Positions 24,143 through 36,162 of a stretch of 64,000 nt of DNA are shown here, piece after piece. Below the pieces are notes generated by a model. It was not told where the DNA came from. It searched no databases and worked only from the letters and a program-made list of their open reading frames with translations. Made by a program: the position numbers and the translations under genes. Position 1 is the stretch's first letter. Every line of letters begins with the position of its first letter. The stretch comes from Dichetophora obliterata (lineage: Eukaryota > Arthropoda > Insecta > Diptera > Sciomyzidae): the NCBI GenBank assembly GCA_963920525.1, contig OY986435.1:96890727-96954726 (forward strand), read 5' to 3'.

Positions 24143-25784
24143 TCATACATTAGTTTTCAATCTACTTTTGAGTTGACCTTTCGATAAGTTAACATCAAAA
24201 AAGCTACAGTTGTTAACAAAGGTACTCATGCGATTTAATGGAGCAGTAGCCATATAATTTGTGCTACTAAAAGGTAAGTAAATTAAATTGTTAGCGTTTC
24301 TACTGCTTCTACGGGTAGTGCTAAAATTTATAAGAGTTAGGAGTTCCGGTGAATCGAAAACACCAGTTATGAGTTGGTGTAAGTAGACGATATCAGCAGA
24401 CTTCCTTCTCTCATTTAAGGATTGCATTTTTAATAGTTTTTAACGATCCTCATAAGGAGGAAGATTTAAAGTGTCTGTTCCACCTAAGCCCCTTAGAGCA
24501 AACCGAACAAAACGTTTTTGAATTCTCTCTATTCGTTCAACATGTACATTGTAACTTGGCGACCAAACTTGACTTGCATACTCCAAGTGAGGACGGACAA
24601 TTGAATAATACAGCGTTGTAGCTGTAATCATACTATTAAATTCTTTGGCCCAGCTTTTTATGAAACCGAGCATAGAAGACGCTTTTTTACAAATGCTATC
24701 AATATGAACGCTAAACGATAGCTTAGAATCCATGCATATACCAAGATCTTTGACAGAATCTACACGATTTAAAGCCGTATCTTTTATCTTATAATCAAAA
24801 ATTAAATTATTCCTTTTTCGCGAAAAGGTCATAGCTTGGCATTTATCTGGATTAAGAAACATATTATTTTTAGAACACCAAACTTCAAAGGACTTTAAAT
24901 CAGACTGGAGTAGAACTGAATTGTCTTTAGAATCTACTGTTCTGTATATTTTCATATAATCTGCATAAATGAGCAGATGAGAGTATTTGATGATGTGGGT
25001 TACATCATTAATGGCTAAAATAAACAGAAGTGAAAGAGAAATACACCTCGAAATCGTATTTGATAAGATCGCTCTGTCAGATACGATTGAATCCAGCTTA
25101 CAAAAAATTGTGGAAAACCTATTAACTTTAGTTTAAATATAATTAATTTGTGTGGTAGTTTATCAAATGCTTTACTAAAATCAGTGTAAATACTATCGAC
25201 CTGGTTACCAGAATAAACTGAATTTAAGCAGTATGTTGTAAAATCGAGGAGATTAGACACAGTGGATCTGCCAGTAACAAATCCATGCTGACGAGCTGTT
25301 ATGACCCTCCCACAATGAATCTTCACACGATAATAGGCCTATAGTTGTTTACATCATTCCTACAACCTTTTTTATAAATAGGACTTATAAAAGATTTTTT
25401 CCAAAAAAGTGGAAAATTACATTCCCTAATTGATTTATTGAATAATATGGAGAGTGATTGGCTTATAACGGAACCACATTACGTTAACACTGCGGCAGGA
25501 ATTCCGTCAGGTCCAGCATTAAAATCTTCTTCGATCGATCCAATATACTTTAAAATATCTTCTGAATTAAAAGATATAGGGTCCATCGAAACCCTGGGTG
25601 TAGAGTTCATATATTCAAAATAATCTTCATCAGGATTAAAAGAGTCTGAACAGAATGACTCTTTAAAGAGAGTGGCAAATAGGCCACAAATTATAACGGG
25701 ATCGTCAGTAAATCCGTCAGAAGTCTTAAATGATGAAGGGAATCCATCAGATATTTTTTTAGTGTTTATGAAACCCATCTTCAT
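24143..25784 (-). pseudogene. LINE ORF2, 3' half (Jockey/CR1-like reverse transcriptase)
   Basis: In order along the minus strand: a pre-RT segment with EEDFNAGPDGIPAAVL (25525-25480), then ITARQHGFVTGRSTVSNL and motif A YTDFSKAFDKLPHKL (25290-25130), then LLIYADYMKIYR (about 24975-24940), then LNPDKCQAMTFSRKR, KDLGICMDSKLSF, YYSIVRPHLEYASQVWSP and NLPPYEDR. After a frameshift follows the usual C-terminal tail to a stop at 24143. Defects: the YADD catalytic box reads YADY, the GVPQG region near 25060 is partly deleted, and there is a frameshift at about 24430. The 5' end is absent beyond 25784, where a MITE lies. Confidence 0.85.
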
Positions 25785-25814
25785 CTATGCGTCTGTTTTC
25801 ATTGCTTTACTTAA

Positions 25815-26167
25815 GGGGTATGAACAGTGTAAAACTTTCAAAAAAATAATTTTATTTTTTCATATATTATTAGTTTACACCCCAAAGAATATGTATCTCA
25901 AGTTTCATGGGATAATTCGAATGTTAAATATTCGAAAAAAGAGCCAAATGCTGTCATGCTATTCGAGCGCTCTTAGCGCTTCCAAAATTGCAAACGCCGT
26001 TTACTCAAAATCACTTTTTTTACATGGTTGCCATCATAACTAAAACAGTTTTCTTCCGATCGATTTGATTCAAAATGGGTTTTGTTGAGAAAATGTACTT
26101 CTTCAGCAAACTGATTTCTTTTTATAAAATCAACAAAAAACACTTAAAGTTCAGGCGTTCATACCCC
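25815..26167. mobile_element. piggyBac-type MITE (TTAA, GGGGTATGAAC termini)
   Basis: TTAA at 25811-25814 is followed by GGGGTATGAAC, and GTTCATACCCC is followed by TTAA at 26168-26171. TTAA duplication with short terminal repeats starting at the duplication is diagnostic of piggyBac-superfamily insertion. It is 353 bp with no transposase. It abuts the 5' side of the LINE fragment. Confidence 0.8.
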
Positions 26168-26171
26168 TTAA

Positions 26172-28550
26172 ATCAATACTTGTCGTCCTGCTCAAAACCA
26201 AGCAATTAAATCAATTTTGTATGTTTAAAATAAAAATAAATTTTATGTAATTAAATATTTTCACCTCGATTGTTGAAATCGATTAAGAAATTTTAAAAGT
26301 TCTTAGGACTTCAGAGATCCCTATGGGAATGAAAAAAATATGTTTTTGCTTCACTAAACCCCCACCATCTCCCCCCTTATTAAATACTTATCTACGACGT
26401 TGGCTTTGACTGTATTTGTTTTTTGAATGCTTTGATTTGTATTTGTTTTTAGTTTCACTTCTGGCTTTGGTTTTGTTTTCAGTTTTTGCTACTGTTTTTT
26501 CTATACTTCTTTATTCGATGTCGAATTTATTGTTGCCTTGTATTGTTGTTCTTTTCTTTTTGCAATTGTTTTGCTTGTTTTTTTATGGTTTTTAATCCTT
26601 TCGTGAGCTGTTTTTACTCATATGTTGATGTTGCTTCAGTGTGTAAGTTAAGGTTTAAGGTAAGAGAAAGACACTAATTTTTGCCAGAGTGTTTTTGTTG
26701 CTCTTAAATATTTTTTACTCTTCTTTGTTTCTTTATAGCTTTTACAAGCAAAAGAAACCTTTGAAATGTGCACAACAGCAGCAATAATACCAGCTACAAC
26801 AAAAAATGCAACAACAACAATAATTTTATCCAGTTGTCGAACATAGCGACTGCGTTCGTCGTTATTGTCGTCTTTCATTCATTCCTTCATTAAGTTTATC
26901 ACCAACAACATTAACTCTTCTTTATGTTAACCAGTCAGTTGTTTCCGGTTAAAAAACTACTCGTATATATTTTGACTTGAGTTTTTGTTGCTGTTTTTAT
27001 TGATGGTGTTGTTGTTGTTTTTTCAAACAAATTTACTGTTTTCGCAAAGTGTTGGCCGGAAAGTTAAAAAAAAATAAATAGAAATTATGTTTCTTTTTCT
27101 TTGTGATAAAAAAACTTCCTAAAAGTATGCTATAAAAAAGCACAGAAAAGTGAATAAAACTCTATAAACTGTGAGTATATCTTTAATGGAAATTAAAGAA
27201 AAACTAAGAAAAAGTTGCTTAATGATAATTTATTTTTCCAATAATGCAAACAGTTAACAAATTCTTATACTTCATATTCTAATACAAAGTGATTATCGGA
27301 GTTTTCCTTAATAAAATTTATATATGCTTTTAACAAAAATTAAAAAATACTCTTTAATTAGGAATCAATAGGAAACGAAGAAAATGTATTCATTTTTTAT
27401 AAATCTAAGAAAATATAATTTCTTTTAGAATTATATTTGAGCTTAATGCCAAATAAGCTTATATTAATAGATAATAAAGAAAATATTAACCATTTCTTAA
27501 ATAAAAACTCAAAACCAAAACAAAAAATATCTGTTTTTAAAATAACATGACTGTTTTATTGTCTATTTCTTCTTGTTTTTTTTTTTCATAAGGAGGAAGT
27601 TCACCCATTTAAAAAAAGTTGTGTCCAATCTAAGCAATTATCAAGCATCAAACAATTTCTGTTAAAAGTGCTCATACTCAAGCGAATTATTTTTCTTTTG
27701 ACAAAAAGTGGGCATTATTTCCTATTTAAAAAGTGTACGTAAATATTGAATAAACAGGTCATAACAATTTTACTAAAAAAATCTTGTAGTTTTAGAAAAC
27801 TAAAAGCTTGCAATGTAGACCTGCACACCGAACTGTAGAAATTTTCCATAATCATGAGACACAAAACTTTATGATAATTGTTTAAGCACTTTCGAAACGT
27901 TATTGTAAAATGAAAAAAAAAATACATTATTTTTAAAAAATGCTCGTTTTTCATTCTTTAAAAGGTAGTAGCAGCCAAGTTCTTTTAAATCCTACTCTAA
28001 ATTTTTGATATGTTTAAGACAAAAATATTGAATTCAACATGTAATGAAATTAACAAAAAATCATGGCTCATTTGTGTTAATTTCTTTATTCAAGGCTCAA
28101 GGGTTGAAGAAGAGACACTGGAACATAGCTACAGCTAGTATAATATTTGTGTGTTTGAATTTCTTTAAAATTAGTTACAACGCATGCAAATGTGATAGAA
28201 ACTATTATTTCGTCAATTTTTATAAATATTTGTGTTTTCGGAAACATCTTATTATCCTTCGCAGGCCTTACCTAAGTAAAATTTTTAGAAACAAAAAACT
28301 TCTTTTGCAAAATAAAAAATCATGTCCGCATACAAAATTTTAGCTTAATAAGAGAAGTTGACAATTTTACATGTAAATAAATTAATGAAATAATTTAATT
28401 TTTTTCAATATCTATCAGATCTTTATAACTCAAATTACTAATACGCCAAATTTTTGACTAAAAACATAATTTCAAATATGTATTTGGAAAAATAATAGTA
28501 TGTAAAAATTAATAAATATTTCATCATATCAATAACTTAGTGGACCATAT
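26172..28550. other. Long gene-free AT-rich stretch
   Basis: No coding signature is seen. The 26400-27050 part is T-rich with CAA/TTG-rich words (GTTGTTGTTGTTT near 27008; ACAACAACAACAATAA near 26808). This is common in fly introns and UTRs but not evidence of a gene. Confidence 0.4.
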
Positions 28551-28607
28551 GACAAAAACTTACTTAATGTCTCAAAATCAAAAAGAGATATAAAAAAGGT
28601 AACGCCT

Positions 28608-28890
28608 TCAAAAGGATCTTCTTTGAAAATAAAGAATAGCATCATGAAAAATTAATTGTGCCATTTTTATTGAAGCAATTTTATTCACTTTATCTTGAAT
28701 TGTCATTCTGCTCAAGTTCAAACTAGATGGGTCAAATCCTAGACTACTTGTAGCGGCAAATAGAATATGCGTTGCATTTCTGCTGGTTGTGTTTGTCCTG
28801 TCCAGAGCTGTAGCAAAACAAGAAGTCATTATATTGAGCTTCTTATGCTTCTGAACTGTGCTGTTGTGCTCTTTATCAGTTGAAAGGTGA
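28608..28890 (-). pseudogene. Unclassified transposase-like family, N-terminal fragment
   Basis: The minus strand reads …STVQKHKKLNIMTSCFA, TALDRTNTTSRNATHILFA, ATSSLGFDPSSLNLSRMTIQ, then a lysine/alanine segment to a stop at 28608. The order 'LDRTxxxxRNAxxIxxAxAxSLGxxxxxLxLxRxTI' is one I associate with an abundant, poorly characterised family of transposon-like proteins with an RNase-H-like core in insects and cnidarians. That assignment is from memory and needs a search. The rest of the protein is missing. Confidence 0.5.
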
Positions 28891-29224
28891 GAGTTACCAG
28901 ATATCGAGCCCGTTTCTCGAGATGATGTAATATCTCTGTGGTCACAAGGAATAACGACTTAACTGAAAGTATCGTAAAAAACAATATTTTAATTGCACGA
29001 ACTACGACCCATTTTTTTGCAATATATGAACCGTTACAAACAAAACATGTGCAGACATAAGTGATTATCAGTTCTAGGCAAAAAATTAATATCTGCATAC
29101 TTCCAAAAATTGGCAGCAAAGTAAATTCCATATCGCTTTCTTACGATATTTTGAGTTTAGTCATTATTCCTTGTGGCCACAGATCTGAAAAGTTTGTTAT
29201 ACTTTGCCATAGATGATGCTCGCG

Positions 29225-29555
29225 TAAATAGCGTTAATGTTGACAAAATGGCGGCTGAGGCTGCGACAACATTATGACTTTTTTAAAATTTAAACCTTCT
29301 AAAAACCTTCATTAACATAGAAAAATAAATAAAACGTGTTCATATTTACTTCAACTATTTTAAATATGTAATGATTAGCGCCAAAGGCAACTCTCATTCA
29401 CACACGTAGATTTACATGCTAGTTTACACTACAAAATAGGCTCGGAAATGATGTTAACTGACGCCCATACAAATTTTGACAGATAGTTTACGCGCATGTA
29501 AGTACACAAGGTTTACAATGCTTACGGGTCAGTTACATGCTTAGATGAGAACCCT
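29225..29555 (-). mobile_element. MITE copy, one end truncated (inverse of 39537-39934)
   Basis: Reverse complement of the MITE at 39537-39934 over about 330 bp, sharing for example TGATTAGCGCCAAAGGCAA, AAATAGGCTCGGAAATGATG and the terminus CATGCTTAGATGAGAACCCT ending at 29555. The other terminus is not recognisable, so this copy is truncated or diverged there. Confidence 0.8.
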
Positions 29556-30000
29556 GTATGTTTAACAACGAAATGCTATGGTGGCAGGTATATAATGCTT
29601 TGAAAGTAACCGCTACACAAAATGTATGGATTGAGATAACAACTATATAAATAGGCTGTTTTATTTCAACTTACCGTCGGATGTTGAAAGAGTCAAGTGT
29701 TCCGGATGAAATTTATTGGGAATGGAACTACGTCGAGTTTGTTTTCTTTGGGATACTAACCATTAATTTTTTCATTTCACTCAAATTTTGTTGGGCATCC
29801 TTGTTGCGCTAAGTCAAGCTACTTAATTTTTTCCGTTTTTAAAAATATTTTTTAAATTTGTCTACTCTGTATATTAAGGCGGAGCGATTATATATGAGAA
29901 AAAATGTACCCTTGTATCGAACTGCCTCAGGGGGGATCGATAGATATATTATACATATAAATACATTAGACCTGTCCAGATTTCCAAAGTTCACATTTTT

Positions 30001-31664
30001 TAATGAGCACTTACAGTTTTAGAATCTCTCAATGATTGAAATAAGAACTGTGAAAAAAGATTTTGAAAAACTTTTGCCAAAAAGTTGCTCAACGCGGTTG
30101 AAGACAGGATTTTGGCAATTTTCGAAAATTTTAAAGGTATACGTACAAACAAAATTTTAAATAATTTATTAGTAAATATAAGAAGTATCTAAAAGCGCAA
30201 TCTTTGAGCTAAATGGTCAAGCAAATAAGCAAAAATTCAAAAAGTGAAAATTATTGAGCCGTTTACTTTCTGTAGCCTCTAGAAATCAAAAAATTCAGAA
30301 AATTTTCGCAATTTTTTTTTTCAATTCATTATATTTTTTCGAAAAAAAATTTTTACATACGTTTGCATATTTTTTATATATTTTTGGAACAATAAAGTAT
30401 AAAAAAAAATGTAGATTAAGAATTTTTGGATGTGTCATTAGTCACTAAACAATTAATTTCTTTATGAAAGATCTGACTTAAATAGTTTAGTTTTAGTTAT
30501 ATGTGGCAGATTTTTTCTATGATCAGCTACGACTTGAAGCAAATATTGTTTTTGCTCTTCATCCTTCGTTGCACTTGAGTTGTATGATGTTATTAAGGCT
30601 ACTCCTCTCTCTGCAACGTCGTTCACTATTTGTAAATTTTTAACAATTAAAAGCCCATTTATATAAGATTTGTTGTTTTCCCAATTGTCTACTGCATCGT
30701 CCATAAATTCAACTGATAGCTGCAGCTTCTCAAAAAAAAGAGTGTGTTCTTTGTTACAAAATGCTCCAACTTTAGATCTGATATGTTGTTGATAATAAAA
30801 GCTGGTGCTTTTTGGGCCCTAGTGGTATTGCCAGGATTGTTTCTGATGGCGTGCATCATATTATTTCGGGTTTCGCAGCTTAATGATACATCATAAAAAG
30901 CTAAATCAACTAATTCTTCACCTAGGTACCAAAAATGGTTGCTTAATTTTTTTCAACGCTATATCAGCAGCACTTTTGTGAATACTCTTGTATCTGTAAA
31001 TTTGTAAAAACAACGTATGAACTTTTTATGCTTAATTCAATTATTATAATTAATCATATCTTATTTGAAGGAAGATTTAACTAACCTGTCAAGACTAAAG
31101 ATCAACTGAAGATAGTTATATGGAGCTGAAGTTGGAATACTGGATACGAACCAGTACTTTGCATACACCATTACAACAAACAAAGACACATAACGAATCT
31201 TTAAGTCAGACCTTTCATAAAGAAATTAATTGTTTAGTGACTAATGACACATCCAAAAATCCAAAAATTCCAAAAATTCTAAGAATATATAAAAAATATG
31301 CAAACGTATATACAAATTTTTTTCGAAAAAATATAATGAATTTGAAAAAAAAAATTGCGAAATTTTTCTGAATTTTTTGATTTCTAGAGGCTACAGAAAG
31401 TAAACGGCTCAATAATTTTCACTTTTTGAATTTTTCCTTATTTGCTTGACCATTTAGCTCAAAGATTGCGCTTTTAGATATTTCTTATATTTACTAATAA
31501 ATTATTTAAAATTTTGTTTGTACGTATACCTTTAAAATTTTTGAAAATTGCCAAAATCCTGACTTCAACCGCGTTGAGCAACTTTTTGGCAAAAGTTTTT
31601 CAAAATCTTTTTTCACATTTCTTATTTCAATCATTGAGAGATTCTTAAACTGTAAGTGCTCATT
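30001..31664. mobile_element. Inverted-repeat element with ~470-bp arms
   Basis: Arm 30001-30481 is repeated inverted at 31196-31664: GAGCACTTACAGTTTT against its inverse near 31640-31660, AACTTTTTGGCAAAAGTTTT near 31580, and the same peptide-like ORF (LLSVASRNQKIQK) read inward from both arms at 30254 and 31412. The 714-bp centre holds the C-terminal part of a transposase-like protein. No target duplication is obvious. Long arms plus an internal fragment suggest a deleted autonomous element. Confidence 0.8.
30462..30995 (-). pseudogene. Unclassified transposase-like family, C-terminal fragment
   Basis: Minus-strand frames give SAADIALKKI, then after a +1 shift SNHFWYLGEELVDLAFYDVS, ETRNNMMHAIRNNPGN, EHFVTKNTLFFL, and in the last 80 codons NLQIVNDVAERGVALITSY and QKQYLLQVVADHRKNLP, with a stop at 30462. 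This is the C-terminal half of what I take to be the same unclassified family as at 28608-28890. The block 'HxWYLxEELVxLAFxD…VVNDxAERGVxL…LLQVVxxHRK' is distinctive. The gene ends at the inner edge of the left arm; its N-terminal half is missing. Confidence 0.6.
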
Positions 31665-31934
31665 TGATCGATCTTAAGATATGGGCAAATCCACAGAAAA
31701 GTCTACCGTGACCAAAAAAACTAAAACTTATTAAAAACGTATTATTTTATGATGTAATATAAGAGAAACATTTTAATTTTATTAATATTCATGCGTTTCT
31801 CGTAATTCATGCGTTTTAGCAAAAAGAATTTCGTATTCTTTTTTTTTCTTTTTTGATTTTTAAAGAGGAAATCCAAACGCAATCGTTATTTATACTTAAA
31901 ATATTCATATATAAAAAAAGCAAAAGGTTTTAAG

Positions 31935-32160
31935 ACAACACCAAGGAGAAATCATAATTGCTAATGCAGACAAGGGTTACAACACAGTTGCAATGTACAA
32001 AGAGGAATTTAAGAAATAAAAAATTCTACAATAGCTGAAAGATAAAGTCGGTATATTAAAATATTTAGAGGAAACACTTGTGAATTTTATGATTGGAAAA
32101 ATAAATATACATCACCCAAATAAGCCAGATCGAAAAAAAATGAAATAAGAAAATAACGAT
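31935..32160 (+). pseudogene. Possible Penelope-like reverse transcriptase relic
   Basis: The plus strand reads IIIANADKGYNTVAMYKEEF near 31950-32010, then a stop and a degenerate tail. The 'I…ADKGxxTVxMxxxxY' motif is characteristic of Penelope-like element reverse transcriptases just before the finger domain. Only this motif survives, so family assignment is tentative. Confidence 0.4.
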
Positions 32161-33055
32161 TATGGTATGATGATTTTCTTAATAAAAATCATAACCTTTA
32201 CGGTCCTTAATTTAAGATTTTTGCAAATTTTTAAATATTTTAATTTTATAATACTTAAATAAAAAACGTTATATAGAATATGAAGTTAAACGCTAAAAAA
32301 AAATATCAAATAATATTTCACTTTATTATAAACATAAAAATGTAAACGTAAATAAGTTCAACAAAACAAACAACATAAATTTATGTTTTAAAAACTTTTT
32401 AAAAGAAAACTAAACTTCTTATTCAAATAAATTAATAAGAGGTTAGTAAAAAATTTGATGTGAATAAAATTTTCTTTTCATAGTAAAAAAACTATTGTAT
32501 AGTAATAAAAATATTGCACCTTTGAAAATTCCACGAAAGTTAAACAGCCTAGGAAACAGAGCCTTTTAAGATGACAAACAAAACAAACTAAAGATTAGTC
32601 TTTCAAAGTGTATATAGAAATAAAAAAAGAACAAAATGATTTTGATAATAAAAAAAAATGGTTTAAATTGAAGTTGTATATATTGCTGCTGAAAATTTAT
32701 ATATTTTTTGTGAATAAAATACCGGGATTCCGGGACTAGAAATTGGTACGGGATCCCGGGATTGAAAGCCCTAGTACGTACGTATTTACGCATTACGTAA
32801 ATAGTGCTAAAGTTTGGATGCAGCATAGAAATGCAGTTGATTCTTGCAATTGAAAATCGAACTACAAATTCAGATTTCAGAGGCAAAACAATACAAGCCT
32901 CACACACATTGAAAAAATTTACTTATATTTAACACGCTGTTTAATATTATTTTGTTTTGAAAAAAACTCCTCCCTAAAATTTATGCATTATTTAAATCGT
33001 TAAATAAAAGTTTGGTGAACGGCATTAACTTTTATTTCTAATTTTGTGTATCCAT

Positions 33056-33060
<5 letters not shown>
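32161..33060. other. Unassigned DNA with a solo hAT-like terminus
   Basis: On the minus strand at 32773 the sequence TAGGGCTTTCAATCCCGGGA begins, followed by further CCCGG words to about 32722. This resembles a DNA-transposon end, but I find no matching partner in the window. The remainder is AT-rich without a gene. Confidence 0.35.

Positions 33061-33087
<27 letters not shown>
33061..33087. repeat. (AG)n microsatellite
   Basis: Thirteen uninterrupted AG dinucleotides plus one base. Confidence 0.95.
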
Positions 33088-33261
33088 TACATGCATTTAA
33101 AGAGAGAAAGAGTCTTGAAAGTATGGAATTTCCTTACAAAGCCATTGTCTTTTAATAATATCAAGAAATATTTTCAATTTTTAAAAACGTTTATCACTTT
33201 TATTTACAGCATTTTTAGCATTGTTACAACAAATATACAAAAAAAAATTCTTTACGTATCG

Positions 33262-33720
33262 CGTGTAAAGCCGCGGAGGGTTGCTAGTAGTATAGATAAA
33301 GGTGGTGTAGATACCACTGATCAATTATGTGGTACTTATAATGTAGCTAGGAACGCTCGCCGATGGCCATTTGTTGTTCAGTTTTGTATGTTATATTTAG
33401 CAAGCGTAAATACTGGCATAGTTCTATTATTCACTGAGGATCCGCCAACAAAATACAAAAAACGTTTTTTGATAGACGCAATTAATATAATATACTGAAC
33501 TCAAAACTAAAATCTGGCTGCCAAACGTTCGCCACAAAACAACCCGAAGAGGAACAACCTGATCAAAAAAGGAGAAAGAAAGAAAAGAAATGTCATTGTC
33601 AACTATGCAGTTAAAAAACAGATCGCAAAACGAAGACTACATGTTCTAAATGTGATAAATACATTTGCTGAGGACACTTAATTCCAATTTGCACTAACTG
33701 CATCAACTACAACGTGAAAC
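33262..33720 (+). pseudogene. piggyBac-like transposase C-terminal fragment
   Basis: Reads DKGGVDTTDQLCGTYNVARN and RRWPFVVQFCMLYLASVN, the region around the third catalytic Asp of piggyBac transposases (KGGVDxxDQ…RRWP). After a frame change, a C-terminal Cys-rich tail (CHCQLC, TCSKCDKYIC, ICTNC) matches the zinc-binding domain that ends these proteins. The N-terminal two thirds are absent. It differs clearly from the element at 35762-37834, so it is a separate lineage. Confidence 0.75.
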
Positions 33721-33839
33721 AAGTAACTGTCGCACCTATATTAATACCCATTACATAAAAAGAAGCAACACTGGAAAACATATGTTGTTTTTTTACGACT
33801 CCGGCATTAATTGTACCCTTATTGCATGAACCGTTTCAA

Positions 33840-34320
33840 AAGTTTTGTCAATAATAAGTGCAGAGATCCTTCGCTAGCACGCAGGTTGTAGTATCATATT
33901 TTCCGACGAAAAACTCTTATTTTTGCAAGCAAGCCACAACTCGCAAAGTGATAGAGTGTACGCAGCATGACAGAAATTTCTAAAGAAAAAAAAAACCATT
34001 GAAAGATTTCAAAAAGTTTCGTCAATCATGGTTTGGGGCGCTTTCTCCGAAAAAGGCAAATTGCCCCTTCTTCTTATCTAAAAAAGCGTTAAAAGAATTC
34101 GGAATATACTTAGAACATGTTTTAAAGAACTATCTTATGCCGCATGCCAAGCAAATTTACGGAGAGGGTCACTTTTGTTTTCAGCAAGATTCTTTTCCAG
34201 CACACAAGGCAAAAATCGTTCAAAGTTGGTGCAGAGCAACTTTGCCATGTTTTATTTCTGTTGAAGGAATGCCCCCCGTCATCCTCTGACCTAAACCCCT
34301 GGACTTTTCTATTAGGGGAA
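33840..34320 (+). pseudogene. Tc1/mariner-like transposase fragment
   Basis: Segments in order: IIFSDEKLLFLQ near 33895 (FSDE holds the first catalytic Asp), WFGALSPKKANCPFF, LEHVLKNYLMPHAKQIYGE, then FCFQQDSFPAHKAKIVQSW (QDxxPxH holds the second catalytic Asp). It breaks off with a frameshift near DLNPWTF. The order matches the DDE/D core of Tc1/mariner transposases. Several frameshifts and stops make it inactive. The N-terminal DNA-binding half is missing. Confidence 0.75.
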
Positions 34321-34479
34321 TAATGGTGAGCAAATTAATGAACATAAACCCATGACGGAAGGTAAATTTAAGCGACGATTAAATGCATGCTCGTCTTTCA
34401 AAAAGTGTTTTAAATTTTTAAATTAAATTAATGGTGAAAGATTCGAATTTAATGATGAAGAGTTATAAAGAATGCTTAA

Positions 34480-35757
34480 AATAAAAAATAAAAACTTTTT
34501 TAATAAAGTTAACACAGTGTTTTTGATTTATGGCATAAAACAAGTGCGACAGTTATTTTAATTCACGCTATAAGTTCTTCAACGCAACGCCTTCTCAAAC
34601 ACTGGAAACTTCAGACGGTAGTTCCTCCAGTAGCATTACATAACTGTGTAAGTTGTATACATTTAGCTGGACTTTTTGAGCCAAATATTTGCTTTACAGA
34701 GAATAAATTACCAATATAATATTTTTTTTCTATTTTTTTAGCTTTACAATTTGTAAATTTACAATTTACAATCACGTATTAAATACTTCACTGCAGAAAT
34801 AATAAGATTTTTTTGAAACTTGCTGTTTATTTATATTTTTTTTTATTAAAATATGTACTGATTTTTAATTTTTTGTTTAACATAGAAAAAAACCAATTCT
34901 TTTAATAAAAAAAATTTTAAAATGATAAAAATAATCTTGAATATGTTTAAAACAAACACATTTCTTAGCTTTAAGCAATTATATCCTTATATCTGAGAAT
35001 TTCTTATAAGGGTAGAAAACACCCAGAGTTTATTGTGACGCAAATCATCAAAAGGTTAGTGATCCAGGGTTAATGTCTTTCCCAAAGTAGCTAGCACTAG
35101 AATTTTTCTTGTTTCAAAATATTGCAAAAGCACTAAAGATCCGCATTAGAATCTTCGAAATTTTACAAGCATATTTTAAAAGTAATAAACTTATTTTAAA
35201 GCAAAAATGTAAAATATTAGACTACATGTATTTTAACTGAATGGAGAAGAAATAGTGAAATCGATTGACCGCATTTCTGACAAAACGAATTGACATCTTT
35301 GTAAGGAATGTTATAACCAATCAATTCAAGTGTTCATTCGATTAAAAAAAAATAAAATTACAAATATAACGCTTGCAATTTCGTCCTTCTGACTGCATAA
35401 CGATTCTAGTATCTTCTTAGTTCTAATTACATATAACGAATTCATAATCAAACAAGAAAACTGTTGCCAATTTATTGCCCCCATTTTTGCAGTAACATAT
35501 AAATGTTCATCTTTCTAATTTACAAATGATTTTTGGCAACCGAAGCTTAAAACAAACTAATAAACAAGATAGCATTACGTCATCAATCAATCAATAAATA
35601 ATGATTGAATAACGAATTATAATGCCAAATTGAATTAAAATTTTGTTTATTAGCAACAACCCAGTTCTGCCTGCTGTTTGAGAACTGTACTAATGTTTCC
35701 TACAAGGATACAAGGGCCTCATCAGATACGTATAGTAGATTTGTAACTAGTTAATAT
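34480..35757. other. Unassigned AT-rich DNA
   Basis: No gene recognised. The 'taacacagtgttttt…ataaaacaagtg' segment at 34508-34545 resembles 49788-49825 ('tgacacagtatttttggtataacaagtg'). It could be the shared 3' end of a mariner-type element. Confidence 0.35.
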
Positions 35758-35778
35758 TTAACCCTAGTTCGGCCGACG

Positions 35779-35794
35779 AGTCACCGGGGTGACT
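35779..35794. promoter_or_regulatory. Subterminal palindrome, left end, copy 1
   Basis: AGTCACCGGGGTGACT is two 7-bp inverted half sites around GG, fused directly to the left terminal repeat. It is a candidate transposase-binding site, by analogy with the internal repeats near piggyBac ends. Confidence 0.6.
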
Positions 35795-35968
35795 ATTTCA
35801 CCTTTTTCACACAAAAAAATATGTTTTCAACCAATTATGTTAATCCATCTTCCGTGAAATCTTAAAGTAATGAATTTTATGTACAAAAAACATTAATTAA
35901 AATTTTTCAATTTTTGTCTTTGTCAACTGTTACATGCTGAAACTTTTTATTCTTATTTCGGCCGATGC

Positions 35969-35984
35969 AGTCACCTGGGTGACT
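35969..35984. promoter_or_regulatory. Subterminal palindrome, left side, copy 2
   Basis: AGTCACCTGGGTGACT, preceded by TTCGGCCGATGC, 190 bp inside copy 1 and in the same orientation. Confidence 0.6.
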
Positions 35985-36162
35985 ATGTAAAAATGTATGA
36001 AGCATATATAAGAATTATATTTTTATAAGATTTTTGTGGTCTTTTATTGATGTACTAACGTCATTTTATAAGAAAAGACACATTTTAAGTTTTTTTTATT
36101 TTTTATTCCTTGCATTGAATATATTTGATTATGGTTTGAATGTGCTCCTAGCACACTGGCTG

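Noticed and set aside
28829..29131. A chemoreceptor-like membrane protein fragment
   Set aside because: The hydrophobic frame has no receptor signature motif and overlaps in another frame with a better transposase-like match.
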